Positions 15,943 to 23,741 of a DNA stretch of 64,000 bases are shown piece after piece. This DNA comes from Empedobacter brevis_A (GTDB taxonomy: Bacteria; Bacteroidota; Bacteroidia; Flavobacteriales; Weeksellaceae). A program made the position numbers and the translations under genes. Each line of letters starts with the position of its first letter. Position 1 is the stretch's first letter. The notes under the pieces were generated by a model. It saw nothing but the letters and a program-made list of their open reading frames with translations, made no database searches and had not been told where the DNA came from. The stretch is from positions 62,001 through 126,000 of the forward strand of contig NZ_CBCPHV010000004.1 of assembly GCF_965118635.1 (NCBI RefSeq), given 5' to 3'.

Positions 15943-17373
15943 TTATTTAGTTTTAATGTATAACATTGGATTTGTAACAATTTCGCATTGATATCTTTTT
16001 ACAATATCTGTCGATGTATTATTACTTTCATCTGGATCTAAAATTTCATTAGATGAAACATTAACAGTATTTACAACTTGAGTATTTGGTTTTTTAATAG
16101 TTCCTTTTATATAAATACTTCCAGAGCTATCAGCAGGTAAACCTATAGTTCCATTAAAATGATTACCATGATTTTGAATTTGAGGATTGGTAATGTTATT
16201 TGAATAAGTAATGTCTGTAATTGAAAAAAAGTTTGTATCGATTAAAGAACCTCCTATTTTATCTAAAAAATTACTATCAACTTGAATAGAATTTAACTTA
16301 GCGCCATTAATGTTGTTGACATCAACTCTGAAAATAACATCTTGTATTTGTTTTTCATTACAAACTAAAGGTGTATCTACAGAATTAAAAACACTTAGAT
16401 TTCCTATTGATGTGATTTGTAAATTTCGAATTTCATGATTATTATATCCACCTCCTGTAGAAGCTGCAAAACCAATTTTTAACTTTGAAGGAATAGGTTG
16501 TGTAGTTGTATAATCAATTAAAGGTATTGAACTATAATCAGAATTTAAGGTATTAGACATGTAAATTTTAATTTGATAGCTCATAGAATTATTTGGTTTT
16601 GTAATAGGAAGAATTACAATTTTTACTTTTCTAAAAAATTGATTATCTGTTGGACGAGTAGGTGTTAATACATCATAATCCAGTTCACCAATTAGCCGCA
16701 TTGTAGCTGCATTAACGCTCCTATCTCCAAGTTTTGCATAATCTAGAATAAGATTAGATGAAGTAGCTGTTTCCTCGTTTGTTGCTCCTCTTAATACAAT
16801 TGTATTTGGAATTGTCCCATCACCTACATTTGGATCTTTGGGAATTGGATCACTTGATTTTGAAATTAAACCATTTTTACCTTCTTTAGCATTCCCGAAA
16901 TTTCCGAATGAATCAAACCCAATTCCAATATAACCTCCGTATAAACCATTTGGAACTGGAGGAGTAGTTGCTGTATTTCTTGTATATCCTAGCGAACCAC
17001 CATATCCTCCAAGCCGAAAATTAGTAGGCGATATAGAACCATCAAATAAGAAGACTGAAAATCCATCGCCTCCAGTATAAGAAGTGTTTTGAGATGAACG
17101 CCATGCTTTAAACTCAAACTCAGCTATTATACCTAAAGCAGAAGGAAAGTCTTCATTTATGAAAGCATAACCTTTTTGACTCATAGAATCCGGAGTTAGT
17201 CTTAACCAGCCATCTCCATCAGGATCTGATTTTCCTGCAGTTAATGTGGCTACGCCTCCAAGAATAATATTACTTGAAACTTTATTTGATTTGAAACTTT
17301 CTTTTATAATAAATTGTCCAAAAAGGATATTTCCTAATAAAAAGAAAAAGTAAATGATAAAATATTTCTTCAT
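15943..17373 (-). CDS. Secreted protein with L-type-lectin-like domain
   Basis: The 476-residue protein has a signal peptide (ending LFG-QF). Residues about 30-320 resemble a legume/L-type lectin sandwich: SDPDGDGWLRLT, FEFKAWRSS, TGGDGFSVFLFDG and GYIGIGFDSFGNFG are the usual strand motifs of such flavobacterial surface proteins. The last 140 residues look like a DUF11/CARDB-style repeat with DPDESNNTSTD. It ends NPMLYIKTK, and I see no classic type IX secretion C-terminal domain. It probably binds glycans outside the cell. It follows the smaller surface protein gene with an 8-nt gap. Confidence 0.7.
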   Translation of the reverse strand: MKKYFIIYFFFLLGNILFGQFIIKESFKSNKVSSNIILGGVATLTAGKSDPDGDGWLRLTPDSMSQKGYAFINEDFPSALGIIAEFEFKAWRSSQNTSYTGGDGFSVFLFDGSISPTNFRLGGYGGSLGYTRNTATTPPVPNGLYGGYIGIGFDSFGNFGNAKEGKNGLISKSSDPIPKDPNVGDGTIPNTIVLRGATNEETATSSNLILDYAKLGDRSVNAATMRLIGELDYDVLTPTRPTDNQFFRKVKIVILPITKPNNSMSYQIKIYMSNTLNSDYSSIPLIDYTTTQPIPSKLKIGFAASTGGGYNNHEIRNLQITSIGNLSVFNSVDTPLVCNEKQIQDVIFRVDVNNINGAKLNSIQVDSNFLDKIGGSLIDTNFFSITDITYSNNITNPQIQNHGNHFNGTIGLPADSSGSIYIKGTIKKPNTQVVNTVNVSSNEILDPDESNNTSTDIVKRYQCEIVTNPMLYIKTK

Positions 17374-17381
17374 TGGTAAAT

Positions 17382-18212
17382 TTATTTAACAACAAATACA
17401 ATATTCATGTAAGATGAGCTTGTTGCTGATCCTTTAACATCATAAGTCATTATACCATTTTCATCAATTGATGTGACTGAAAATACATTAGTATCAAAAT
17501 AGGTTACATAATAGTATAGTTGATCTTTTGTATAAGTTGGTATTGAAGAAGGAGCATTTTGGCTTTTTACTTTTGGTGTTCCGAATTGATTTAAGTACGC
17601 TGTATATAAATCAACTTTTTTTCCTGTTCCTAAAGCGGAAACATCTAAGGTTATCGATGGCATGTAGAATATTTTTGGTAGTGTGGAGTTTACAGCTTTT
17701 AATACTCCATTTGCATCTGTTGTAACGATTTTGTCTGTTATATTATTTCCTGTTTGCAAACCTTTTATTGCAAGTGTTTCTGTTGCAGTTGTTTCTATTG
17801 AAGTGGGATTTGTTAATATTCCACCTAATACAACATTTTGATTAGAATCAATTTTTAACCCATTTCTAGCTGAAACAACATTGTCTTGGCTATTAGTTAA
17901 TTTAACCCACTTTCCATTAGTCGTATTATTAATTTGTTTCCAATAATAATATCCTTCAGTTAAATCATTTTGGTTAGATGTATTGTAAACTAACATGGAA
18001 TTTGCTAAAAATTGTTCAGCAATTGTTTTTGATCCATTAAGTTGAAAAGTGGTTGTATTTGTTAAAGCTATTCTTGGTATAAGAATTCCAGCTGTAGAAG
18101 ATTTAACATCTAAAATAGATGAAGTATTTGGCTTATCTGTTCCTATACCTACTTGTGCATGTATAAATATTCCGATAATTGCAAAAGCAATGGAAAATAA
18201 ATTCTTAAACAT
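17382..18212 (-). CDS. Secreted surface protein, VGIGTxxP-type N-terminus
   Basis: The 276-residue protein has a signal peptide ending IHA-Q. The mature N-terminus VGIGTDKPNTSSILDVKSS, then GILIPRIAL and YYYWKQINN, is the pattern seen in many Flavobacteriia cell-surface or tail-fibre-like proteins of unknown function. The rest is Thr/Ser/Asn-rich and probably all beta. It is the first gene of a two-gene operon with the lectin-like protein, which suggests a joint role at the cell surface such as adhesion; that is inference. Confidence 0.65.
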   Translation of the reverse strand: MFKNLFSIAFAIIGIFIHAQVGIGTDKPNTSSILDVKSSTAGILIPRIALTNTTTFQLNGSKTIAEQFLANSMLVYNTSNQNDLTEGYYYWKQINNTTNGKWVKLTNSQDNVVSARNGLKIDSNQNVVLGGILTNPTSIETTATETLAIKGLQTGNNITDKIVTTDANGVLKAVNSTLPKIFYMPSITLDVSALGTGKKVDLYTAYLNQFGTPKVKSQNAPSSIPTYTKDQLYYYVTYFDTNVFSVTSIDENGIMTYDVKGSATSSSYMNIVFVVK

Positions 18213-18229
18213 ATTTATTAAAATTTAGG

Positions 18230-18237
18230 CAAATTTA
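18230..18237 (-). promoter_or_regulatory. -7 box of the surface-protein operon
   Basis: The minus strand reads TAAATTTG, matching TAnnTTTG, 17 nt before the ATG. No good -33 TTG is seen. Confidence 0.45.
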
Positions 18238-18312
18238 TTTTAAATAGTAATCTAAAAATGATGATTTTATACATAAAAAAGATTAAAAATATCTTTTAGT
18301 TAAAAGTCAAAA

Positions 18313-18342
18313 TAAAAAAATCCGCTCTTTGAGCGGATTTTT
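18313..18342 (-). terminator. clpB terminator, copy 1 of the shared hairpin
   Basis: TCCGCTC-TTT-GAGCGGA flanked by A- and T-runs lies just after the clpB stop. The same stem recurs at 25592 and 37965. Confidence 0.88.
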
Positions 18343-18370
18343 CACACATGAATAAAAATTCGTAATCTAT

Positions 18371-20983
18371 TTACTGATTAGTTCTAAAAACTAATTTATT
18401 ATCTCCTGGTTTTTCTTCGAAATAATCGATTAAAACAGCATCATTATCATTTATTGTTCCTTTCAAAATCTCTTTAGAAAGTTCATTTAAAACATCTTGT
18501 TGAATAACTCTTTTCAATGGTCGTGCTCCAAATTGAGGATCGTAACCTTTTCGAGCCAAATAATCAATTGCTTCTGGTGTAATATCTAATGTGATATCGC
18601 GTTGAGCTAATTTTTTCGCTACTCCGTTTAAATAGATATTTACAATTCCAGAAATTTGATTTTCGCTTAATGGGCGGAACAAGATAATTTCATCAATACG
18701 ATTCAAAAATTCTGGTCTAAAGTTTTGTTTCAATTCTTCAAAAACCACATCTTTTGTTTCATTATAAACTTCTGCTACATTACCTTCATCAATATTCGAG
18801 AATTTCTCTAAAATTGTATGCGAACCAAAATTCGATGTCATGATGATAATTGTATTTTTGAAGTTTACCACACGACCTTTGTTATCTGTTAAACGACCAT
18901 CATCTAAAACTTGTAACAAAATATTGAAAACATCTGGATGCGCTTTCTCAATTTCGTCCAATAAAATAACTGAATAAGGACGACGACGAACAGCTTCTGT
19001 TAATTGTCCACCTTCATCGTAACCAACGTAACCCGGAGGTGCCCCAACCAAACGAGAAACGGCATGGCGCTCTTGATATTCAGACATATCGATACGCGTC
19101 ATTGCATTTTCATCATCGAATAAGAATTCGGCTAATGCTTTTGCTAATTCTGTTTTACCAACACCAGTTGATCCTAAGAATAAGAAAGATCCGATTGGTT
19201 TTCCTTCATCGCTAAGACCAGCTCGTGAACGACGAATAGCATCAGAAACAGCTGTAATAGCTTCTTCTTGACCTAATACACGTTTGTGTAATTCGTTTTC
19301 TAAATTCAATAATTTTTCACGATCAGATTGCATCATTTTCTGAGCTGGAACTCCAGTCCATTTTGATACAACTTCTGCAATATCATCAGCATCAACAAAT
19401 TCTTTTACTAATTTATTTTGTTTATTTTCTTCAAGTTTTTGTTCTGCTTCTTCTAAATTATTTTTTGCAATAACTAAATCTTCAAATTCTAATTTTGAGG
19501 CTTTTGCATAATCATAATCACGTTTAGCTCGTTCAATTTCGAATTTAATATTTTCGATATTTTTTCTAAAATCTTGAACTTCATCAGCACGATTTCTTTC
19601 TGCTTCCCATTTCGAATTCAATTGATTTCTTTCATCTTGAAGATTAGATAATTCTTCTTTTAGAAGATTCAATTTTTTCTCGTCATCTTCACGTTTAATT
19701 GCTTCAATTTCGATTTCTAATTGAATGATTTTACGATCTAATTTATCTAACTCTTCTGGTTTAGAGTTCATCTCCATTCTCAATTTAGAAGCAGCTTCAT
19801 CCATCAAATCGATGGCTTTATCTGGTAAAAAACGATCTGTGATATAACGTGTTGATAATTTTACAGCTGCAATAATCGCTTCGTCTTTAATTCCTATTTT
19901 ATGATGTTGTTCATATTTATCTTTGATCCCACGTAAGATAGAAATTGCAGATTCTTCGTCTGGTTCTTCTACCATTACTTTCTGAAAACGACGTTCTAAT
20001 GCTTTGTCTTTTTCAAAATATTTTTGATATTCATTTAAAGTTGTTGCACCAATTGAACGTAATTCTCCACGAGCTAAAGCTGGTTTTAGGATATTTGCTG
20101 CATCCATAGCGCCTTCTCCGCCACCGCCAGCACCAACAAGTGTATGAATCTCATCGATGAATAAAATAATTTCTCCATTAGAAGCTGTTACTTCTTTTAC
20201 AACTGCTTTCAAACGTTCTTCGAATTCACCTTTGTATTTTGCTCCAGCAACTAACGCTCCCATATCCAATGAAAAGATTTGTTTATCCAAAAGATTTTCA
20301 GGAACATCTCCACTGATGATACGATGTGCTAATCCTTCTGCTATTGCAGTTTTACCAACACCTGGCTCACCAATTAAGATTGGGTTATTTTTTGTACGAC
20401 GTGATAAGATTTGTAAAACACGACGAATTTCTTCGTCACGTCCAATTACAGGATCTAATTTTCCTTCTTTTGCTAAATCTGTTAAGTTTTTAGCATATTT
20501 ATTTAATGAATTATATGTTCCTTCTGCATTTTCAGAAGTTACTCTTTCTCCGTTTCTCAATTCTGTTACTAATTTTTTTGTATTGTCGAATGTTACACCT
20601 CTATTTTTTAATAACTGACTTACTGGCGATACATTCTTGATTATTCCTAATAATAAATGTTCTAAGGTGATGAAATCATCATTCATCTCTTTTGCAATTT
20701 CTTGTGCTGTTTGCAAAATTTGGTTAGATGAATTGGAAAGATGATTTCCTTGTTGACCTTCTATTCTTGGATATTTATTGATTTCTAAATCTAATTCAGG
20801 TTTCAACATATCCATTTTTACACCCTGCTTTTCTAAGATTAATGATAAAACGTTTTCATCAACATCAATCATTCCTCCTAAAATATGAGCTGGTTCTATT
20901 GCTTGGTTTTTATGCTCAACAGCAATTTGTTGCGCTGATTGAATCGCTTCGCGACCTTTTATTGTAAATTGATTAAAATCCAT
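18371..20983 (-). CDS. clpB: ATP-dependent disaggregase ClpB
   Basis: The 870-residue AAA+ unfoldase pulls proteins out of aggregates together with DnaK. It shows an N-terminal Clp_N repeat domain (1-145) and AAA-1 with Walker A GEPGVGKT at 205-212 and Walker B LFIDEIH. A long coiled-coil middle domain (about 410-525) distinguishes ClpB from ClpA/C. AAA-2 follows, with GSTGVGKTEL near 608 and MSEYQERHAVSRLVGAPPGYVGYDEGG. It is full length and cytosolic, a single gene closed by its own terminator. No CIRCE-like operator is visible upstream. Confidence 0.97.
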   Translation of the reverse strand: MDFNQFTIKGREAIQSAQQIAVEHKNQAIEPAHILGGMIDVDENVLSLILEKQGVKMDMLKPELDLEINKYPRIEGQQGNHLSNSSNQILQTAQEIAKEMNDDFITLEHLLLGIIKNVSPVSQLLKNRGVTFDNTKKLVTELRNGERVTSENAEGTYNSLNKYAKNLTDLAKEGKLDPVIGRDEEIRRVLQILSRRTKNNPILIGEPGVGKTAIAEGLAHRIISGDVPENLLDKQIFSLDMGALVAGAKYKGEFEERLKAVVKEVTASNGEIILFIDEIHTLVGAGGGGEGAMDAANILKPALARGELRSIGATTLNEYQKYFEKDKALERRFQKVMVEEPDEESAISILRGIKDKYEQHHKIGIKDEAIIAAVKLSTRYITDRFLPDKAIDLMDEAASKLRMEMNSKPEELDKLDRKIIQLEIEIEAIKREDDEKKLNLLKEELSNLQDERNQLNSKWEAERNRADEVQDFRKNIENIKFEIERAKRDYDYAKASKLEFEDLVIAKNNLEEAEQKLEENKQNKLVKEFVDADDIAEVVSKWTGVPAQKMMQSDREKLLNLENELHKRVLGQEEAITAVSDAIRRSRAGLSDEGKPIGSFLFLGSTGVGKTELAKALAEFLFDDENAMTRIDMSEYQERHAVSRLVGAPPGYVGYDEGGQLTEAVRRRPYSVILLDEIEKAHPDVFNILLQVLDDGRLTDNKGRVVNFKNTIIIMTSNFGSHTILEKFSNIDEGNVAEVYNETKDVVFEELKQNFRPEFLNRIDEIILFRPLSENQISGIVNIYLNGVAKKLAQRDITLDITPEAIDYLARKGYDPQFGARPLKRVIQQDVLNELSKEILKGTINDNDAVLIDYFEEKPGDNKLVFRTNQ

Positions 20984-21090
20984 TGTCTTTTAGTTTTTTT
21001 ATATTGGTTTTGTTTTTCTATATTCATCAAAAAAAAGTCCAAACTAGAATTAAAACTTTAAAAGCTGACTTTTTGACTCAATTAAATAAA

Positions 21091-21121
21091 AAAAAGAGAC
21101 ATTTTGACAATATCTCTTTTT
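21091..21121 (-). terminator. Terminator of the cysteine operon
   Basis: AAAAAGAGA and TCTCTTTTT form the stem across a 13-nt loop, 22 nt after the cysteine synthase stop. Only the inner GAGA/TCTC part contains G-C pairs, so strength is moderate. Confidence 0.6.
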
Positions 21122-21142
21122 GTTTAAAAATTTAATAATAAA

Positions 21143-22051
21143 TTAGAATAACCCTTCTACAGATAAATAGCGTTCGCCAGTATCGTAGTTGAGTGTCAAT
21201 ATTTTTGCTTCTTTATCTATGTTATTTAATTGTTTTTCAATTGCTGCAAGAGAAGCTCCAGTTGAAATTCCTACAAATAGTCCTTCTTCGTGGGCTATTT
21301 TTTTTGCAAAATCAAAGGCTTCATCTTTCGTAATTTGGATTGAAGAATCTACAATTGATGTATCTAAATTGGTTGGAATGAATCCAGCTCCAATTCCTTG
21401 AATTGCATGCGGACCAGGATTTCCTCCAGATATAACGGGAGAATCTATTGGTTCTACAGCAATTACTTTTGTTGATGGATTAACTTCTTTCAATGCTTTT
21501 CCAATTCCAGAAAGATGCCCTCCAGTTCCAACTCCTGTAATTAAATAATCTACTCCTTCAGGGAAATCTGCAAGAATTTCTTTTGCTGTGGTATTATAAT
21601 GTACAGTTGGATTCGAATTATTTTCAAATTGTTGAGGAACCCAAGCTCCTTCTATTGTTTCGGCTAATTCTTTTGCTTTTTCGATTGCACCTTTCATTCC
21701 TAATTCCTTCGGAGTCAAAACAAATTCAGCACCATAAGCTTCCATTATTTTACGTCTTTCGATTGACATAGATTCTGGCATTGTAATGATGATTTTGTAT
21801 CCTTTTACAGCAGCTACTAAAGACAATCCAATTCCAGTGTTTCCAGAAGTTGGTTCTATAATCGTGCCTCCAGGTTTTAGAATTCCAGCTTTTTCTGCAT
21901 CTTCTATCATTGCTAAAGCGATTCTATCTTTGATTGATCCGCCGGGATTTTGTTTTTCTATTTTAATGTAAACATTATGATGAGGAAATAGTTTTGTTAG
22001 TTTAATAATTGGTGTATTTCCTATGGTTTCTAATACGTTATTGTAAATCAT
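21143..22051 (-). CDS. cysK: Cysteine synthase (O-acetylserine sulfhydrylase)
   Basis: The 302-residue PLP enzyme makes cysteine from O-acetylserine and sulfide. The PLP lysine is in GGSIKDRIA (Lys41); EPTSGNTGIG at about 67-76 is the substrate loop; GVGTGGHLSGIG binds the PLP phosphate. It starts 12 nt after the serine acetyltransferase stop, so substrate maker and user are co-expressed and may form the cysteine synthase complex. It could equally be called CysM, since the two subfamilies cannot be told apart safely by eye. Confidence 0.9.
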   Translation of the reverse strand: MIYNNVLETIGNTPIIKLTKLFPHHNVYIKIEKQNPGGSIKDRIALAMIEDAEKAGILKPGGTIIEPTSGNTGIGLSLVAAVKGYKIIITMPESMSIERRKIMEAYGAEFVLTPKELGMKGAIEKAKELAETIEGAWVPQQFENNSNPTVHYNTTAKEILADFPEGVDYLITGVGTGGHLSGIGKALKEVNPSTKVIAVEPIDSPVISGGNPGPHAIQGIGAGFIPTNLDTSIVDSSIQITKDEAFDFAKKIAHEEGLFVGISTGASLAAIEKQLNNIDKEAKILTLNYDTGERYLSVEGLF

Positions 22052-22063
22052 TGATCTAAGGTT

Positions 22064-22837
22064 TTAGATGATATAATTAATATGTTGTTCTTTTTTTTGC
22101 TTTTTTATCTGTGGTTGTTGTTCTTGATAAACGATAGAATTTTCTTCAATACTTTCTGTAATCCAAACATTTCCACCGATTACAGAGTTTTTTCCAATAA
22201 TTGTAGATCCTCCTAAAATTGTTGCTCCAGCATAGATTGTAACATTATCTTCTATCGTTGGATGACGTTTTTTATCTGCTAAATTCTTCGAAACATAAAA
22301 CGCACCTAATGTTACACCTTGATAGATTTTTACATTATCGCCAATACATGTTGTTTCTCCAATGACAATTCCAGTTCCATGATCGATATAAAAATTTTTG
22401 CCAATCGAAGCTCCGGGATGAATATCAATACCAGTTTTGGAATGTGCATATTCAGTAAAAAAGCGGGGTAGAATAGGTGTTTTTAATTTATAAAGGATAT
22501 TTGCCAAACGATAGATTGCGATTGCAAAAAATCCGGGATATGCTAAAATAATTTCAATTTCTGATTTAGAAGCTGGATCATTTGCATAGAATACAAAAAT
22601 CAATTCTTCTAATTCTTGTCTAAGTTTTGAAAATTGATCAAAAAAGTGAAGACTAATTTGATTCGATTTATCTTCAGGTAATATTTTTAATAAGATAGAA
22701 TTGAATTGATTCAGTAGTTCCTCTCTCTTATATGAAGAATTTGGTTGTTGAAAAATCTCATCATAAATGATATTCTCTATCAATTGTTCTAATTCTTGTT
22801 TTCTAAAAGGTAAACTATATCTTGTTAGTTGATTCAT
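22064..22837 (-). CDS. cysE: Serine O-acetyltransferase
   Basis: The 257-residue enzyme acetylates serine with acetyl-CoA, the first step of cysteine synthesis. The C-terminal half is a left-handed beta helix with hexapeptide repeats. Diagnostic segments are GIDIHPGASIG, FYIDHGTGIVIGETTCIGDNVKIYQGVTLGA and AGATILGGSTIIGKNSVIGGNVW. I place the start at the ATG of MNQLTRYS (22837); the frame stays open for 42 more codons upstream, but that stretch is hydrophobic, low-complexity and covers a probable operator. The acidic N-terminal helical domain matches the usual SAT hexamer domain. First gene of the operon with cysK. Confidence 0.9.
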   Translation of the reverse strand: MNQLTRYSLPFRKQELEQLIENIIYDEIFQQPNSSYKREELLNQFNSILLKILPEDKSNQISLHFFDQFSKLRQELEELIFVFYANDPASKSEIEIILAYPGFFAIAIYRLANILYKLKTPILPRFFTEYAHSKTGIDIHPGASIGKNFYIDHGTGIVIGETTCIGDNVKIYQGVTLGAFYVSKNLADKKRHPTIEDNVTIYAGATILGGSTIIGKNSVIGGNVWITESIEENSIVYQEQQPQIKKQKKEQHINYII

Positions 22838-22860
22838 TTTTTTTATTATTCTATAAACTC

Positions 22861-22877
22861 TATCTAAATAGTAGATA
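22861..22877. promoter_or_regulatory. Candidate operator of the cysteine operon
   Basis: A perfect inverted repeat, TATCTA-AATAG-TAGATA, lies 24-40 nt upstream of the serine acetyltransferase start. The position suits a repressor site; an Rrf2/CymR-type cysteine regulator is a guess. Confidence 0.4.
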
Positions 22878-23111
22878 AATTTATATGTTTTTTTTATCTT
22901 AAAGAAGAAATTGTAGGAAAAAATGCAATAAATGATGAAAATTAACTTCTTTTTAACCTTCATTCAAGAATAATATAAGATTACATTTGACTTTTATGAA
23001 TAAAGGTTAAAACAATTTATTTAAAATTAATTTAAAAAATAAACATTTGATAATCAATGGAATAAATCTATTTTTTGTTTAAAAAGTAATTATTTTCACA
23101 AAAAATAAACC
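22878..23111. other. AT-rich spacer, no gene seen
   Basis: Apart from the cysE-side inverted repeat at its left edge and the DUF2147-side one at its right edge, the spacer between the divergent cysteine operon and the DUF2147 gene is A/T-rich. I see no gene, RNA or hairpin with a T-tract in it. Confidence 0.5.
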
Positions 23112-23132
23112 TTAGTGTTTTATTTACACTAA
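23112..23132. promoter_or_regulatory. Candidate operator upstream of the DUF2147 gene
   Basis: TTAGTGT-7 nt-ACACTAA is a perfect inverted repeat 43 nt before the ATG. A third half-site (TTAGTG) follows at 23145-23150, 33 bp from the first and so on the same helix face. Confidence 0.4.
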
Positions 23133-23174
23133 AAAAGAGTTATTTTAGTGAAATAAATTTTAAAGGATAAAAAT

Positions 23175-23600
23175 ATGAAAAAATCAATTTTATTCGGATT
23201 ATTCTTTATGTTGACATCTTTAATGTATGCTCAATCACCGATTGGAACTTGGAAAACAATTGATGATGAGACAAAACAACCGAAGTCTTACGTAGAAATT
23301 TTCGAGAAAGATGGAAAGCTTTATGGTAAAGTAACCAAAATTCTAACGAAAGGAAAAGAAGATGCAAAATGTACAGATTGTTCAGGAGCATTAAAAAATA
23401 AACCAATATTAGGAATGCAAGTTCTTTCTGGAATGAAGAAAAACGGAAAAGAATGGAATGGAGGTAAAATCCTAGATCCTAACAGCGGAAAAGAATACAA
23501 AGCAAAAATGTCTCTTAACGGAAATGATAAATTAGACGTAAGAGGTTTTATCGGGATTTCTCTTGTAGGAAGAACACAAACTTGGCAACGAGTTAAATAA
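23175..23600 (+). CDS. DUF2147 domain protein, secreted
   Basis: The 141-residue protein has a signal peptide (ending MYA-QSP) and a DUF2147 domain: PIGTWKTIDDETKQPKSYVEIFEKDGKLYGKV at the N-terminus, a DAKCTDCSG pair of cysteines in the middle and LDVRGFIGISLVGRTQTW at the end. It is probably a small periplasmic beta-barrel (lipocalin-like) protein; the ligand is unknown. It is a single gene with a possible operator upstream (23112-23132) and a terminator downstream. Confidence 0.85.
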   Translation: MKKSILFGLFFMLTSLMYAQSPIGTWKTIDDETKQPKSYVEIFEKDGKLYGKVTKILTKGKEDAKCTDCSGALKNKPILGMQVLSGMKKNGKEWNGGKILDPNSGKEYKAKMSLNGNDKLDVRGFIGISLVGRTQTWQRVK

Positions 23601-23652
23601 AAAACGAAAAAAAGGTTACTCTGAGTAATCAAACCCACAAAATTTACTCTAT

Positions 23653-23689
23653 AATGACTATTTCTAACAGAATAGTCATTATTTTTTTT
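23653..23689 (+). terminator. Terminator after the DUF2147 gene
   Basis: AATGACTATT (23653-23662) pairs perfectly with AATAGTCATT (23671-23680), followed by A and eight Ts. Confidence 0.85.
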
Positions 23690-23692
23690 GCT

Positions 23693-23700
23693 TAAATTTG
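23693..23700 (+). promoter_or_regulatory. -7 box of the ABC exporter gene
   Basis: TAAATTTG lies directly after the preceding terminator and 41 nt before the ATG. Confidence 0.45.
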
Positions 23701-23741
23701 TAGCTTCAAAACGATGTTTTGATTATTTCTAAAATAAATCA

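Noticed and set aside
18371..20983. Open frames on the strand opposite clpB (for example plus-strand 20157-20618)
   Set aside because: They have no ribosome site, no recognisable family and biased composition typical of the shadow of a well-conserved gene.
22838..22963. 42-codon N-terminal extension of serine acetyltransferase
   Set aside because: It is hydrophobic low-complexity sequence, covers the probable operator and promoter area, and the family starts at MNQLTRYS.
23613..23630. GGTTACTC/GAGTAATC hairpin as a second terminator of the DUF2147 gene
   Set aside because: The T-run lies on the minus-strand side, where no gene reads in; the better plus-strand terminator is at 23653-23689.
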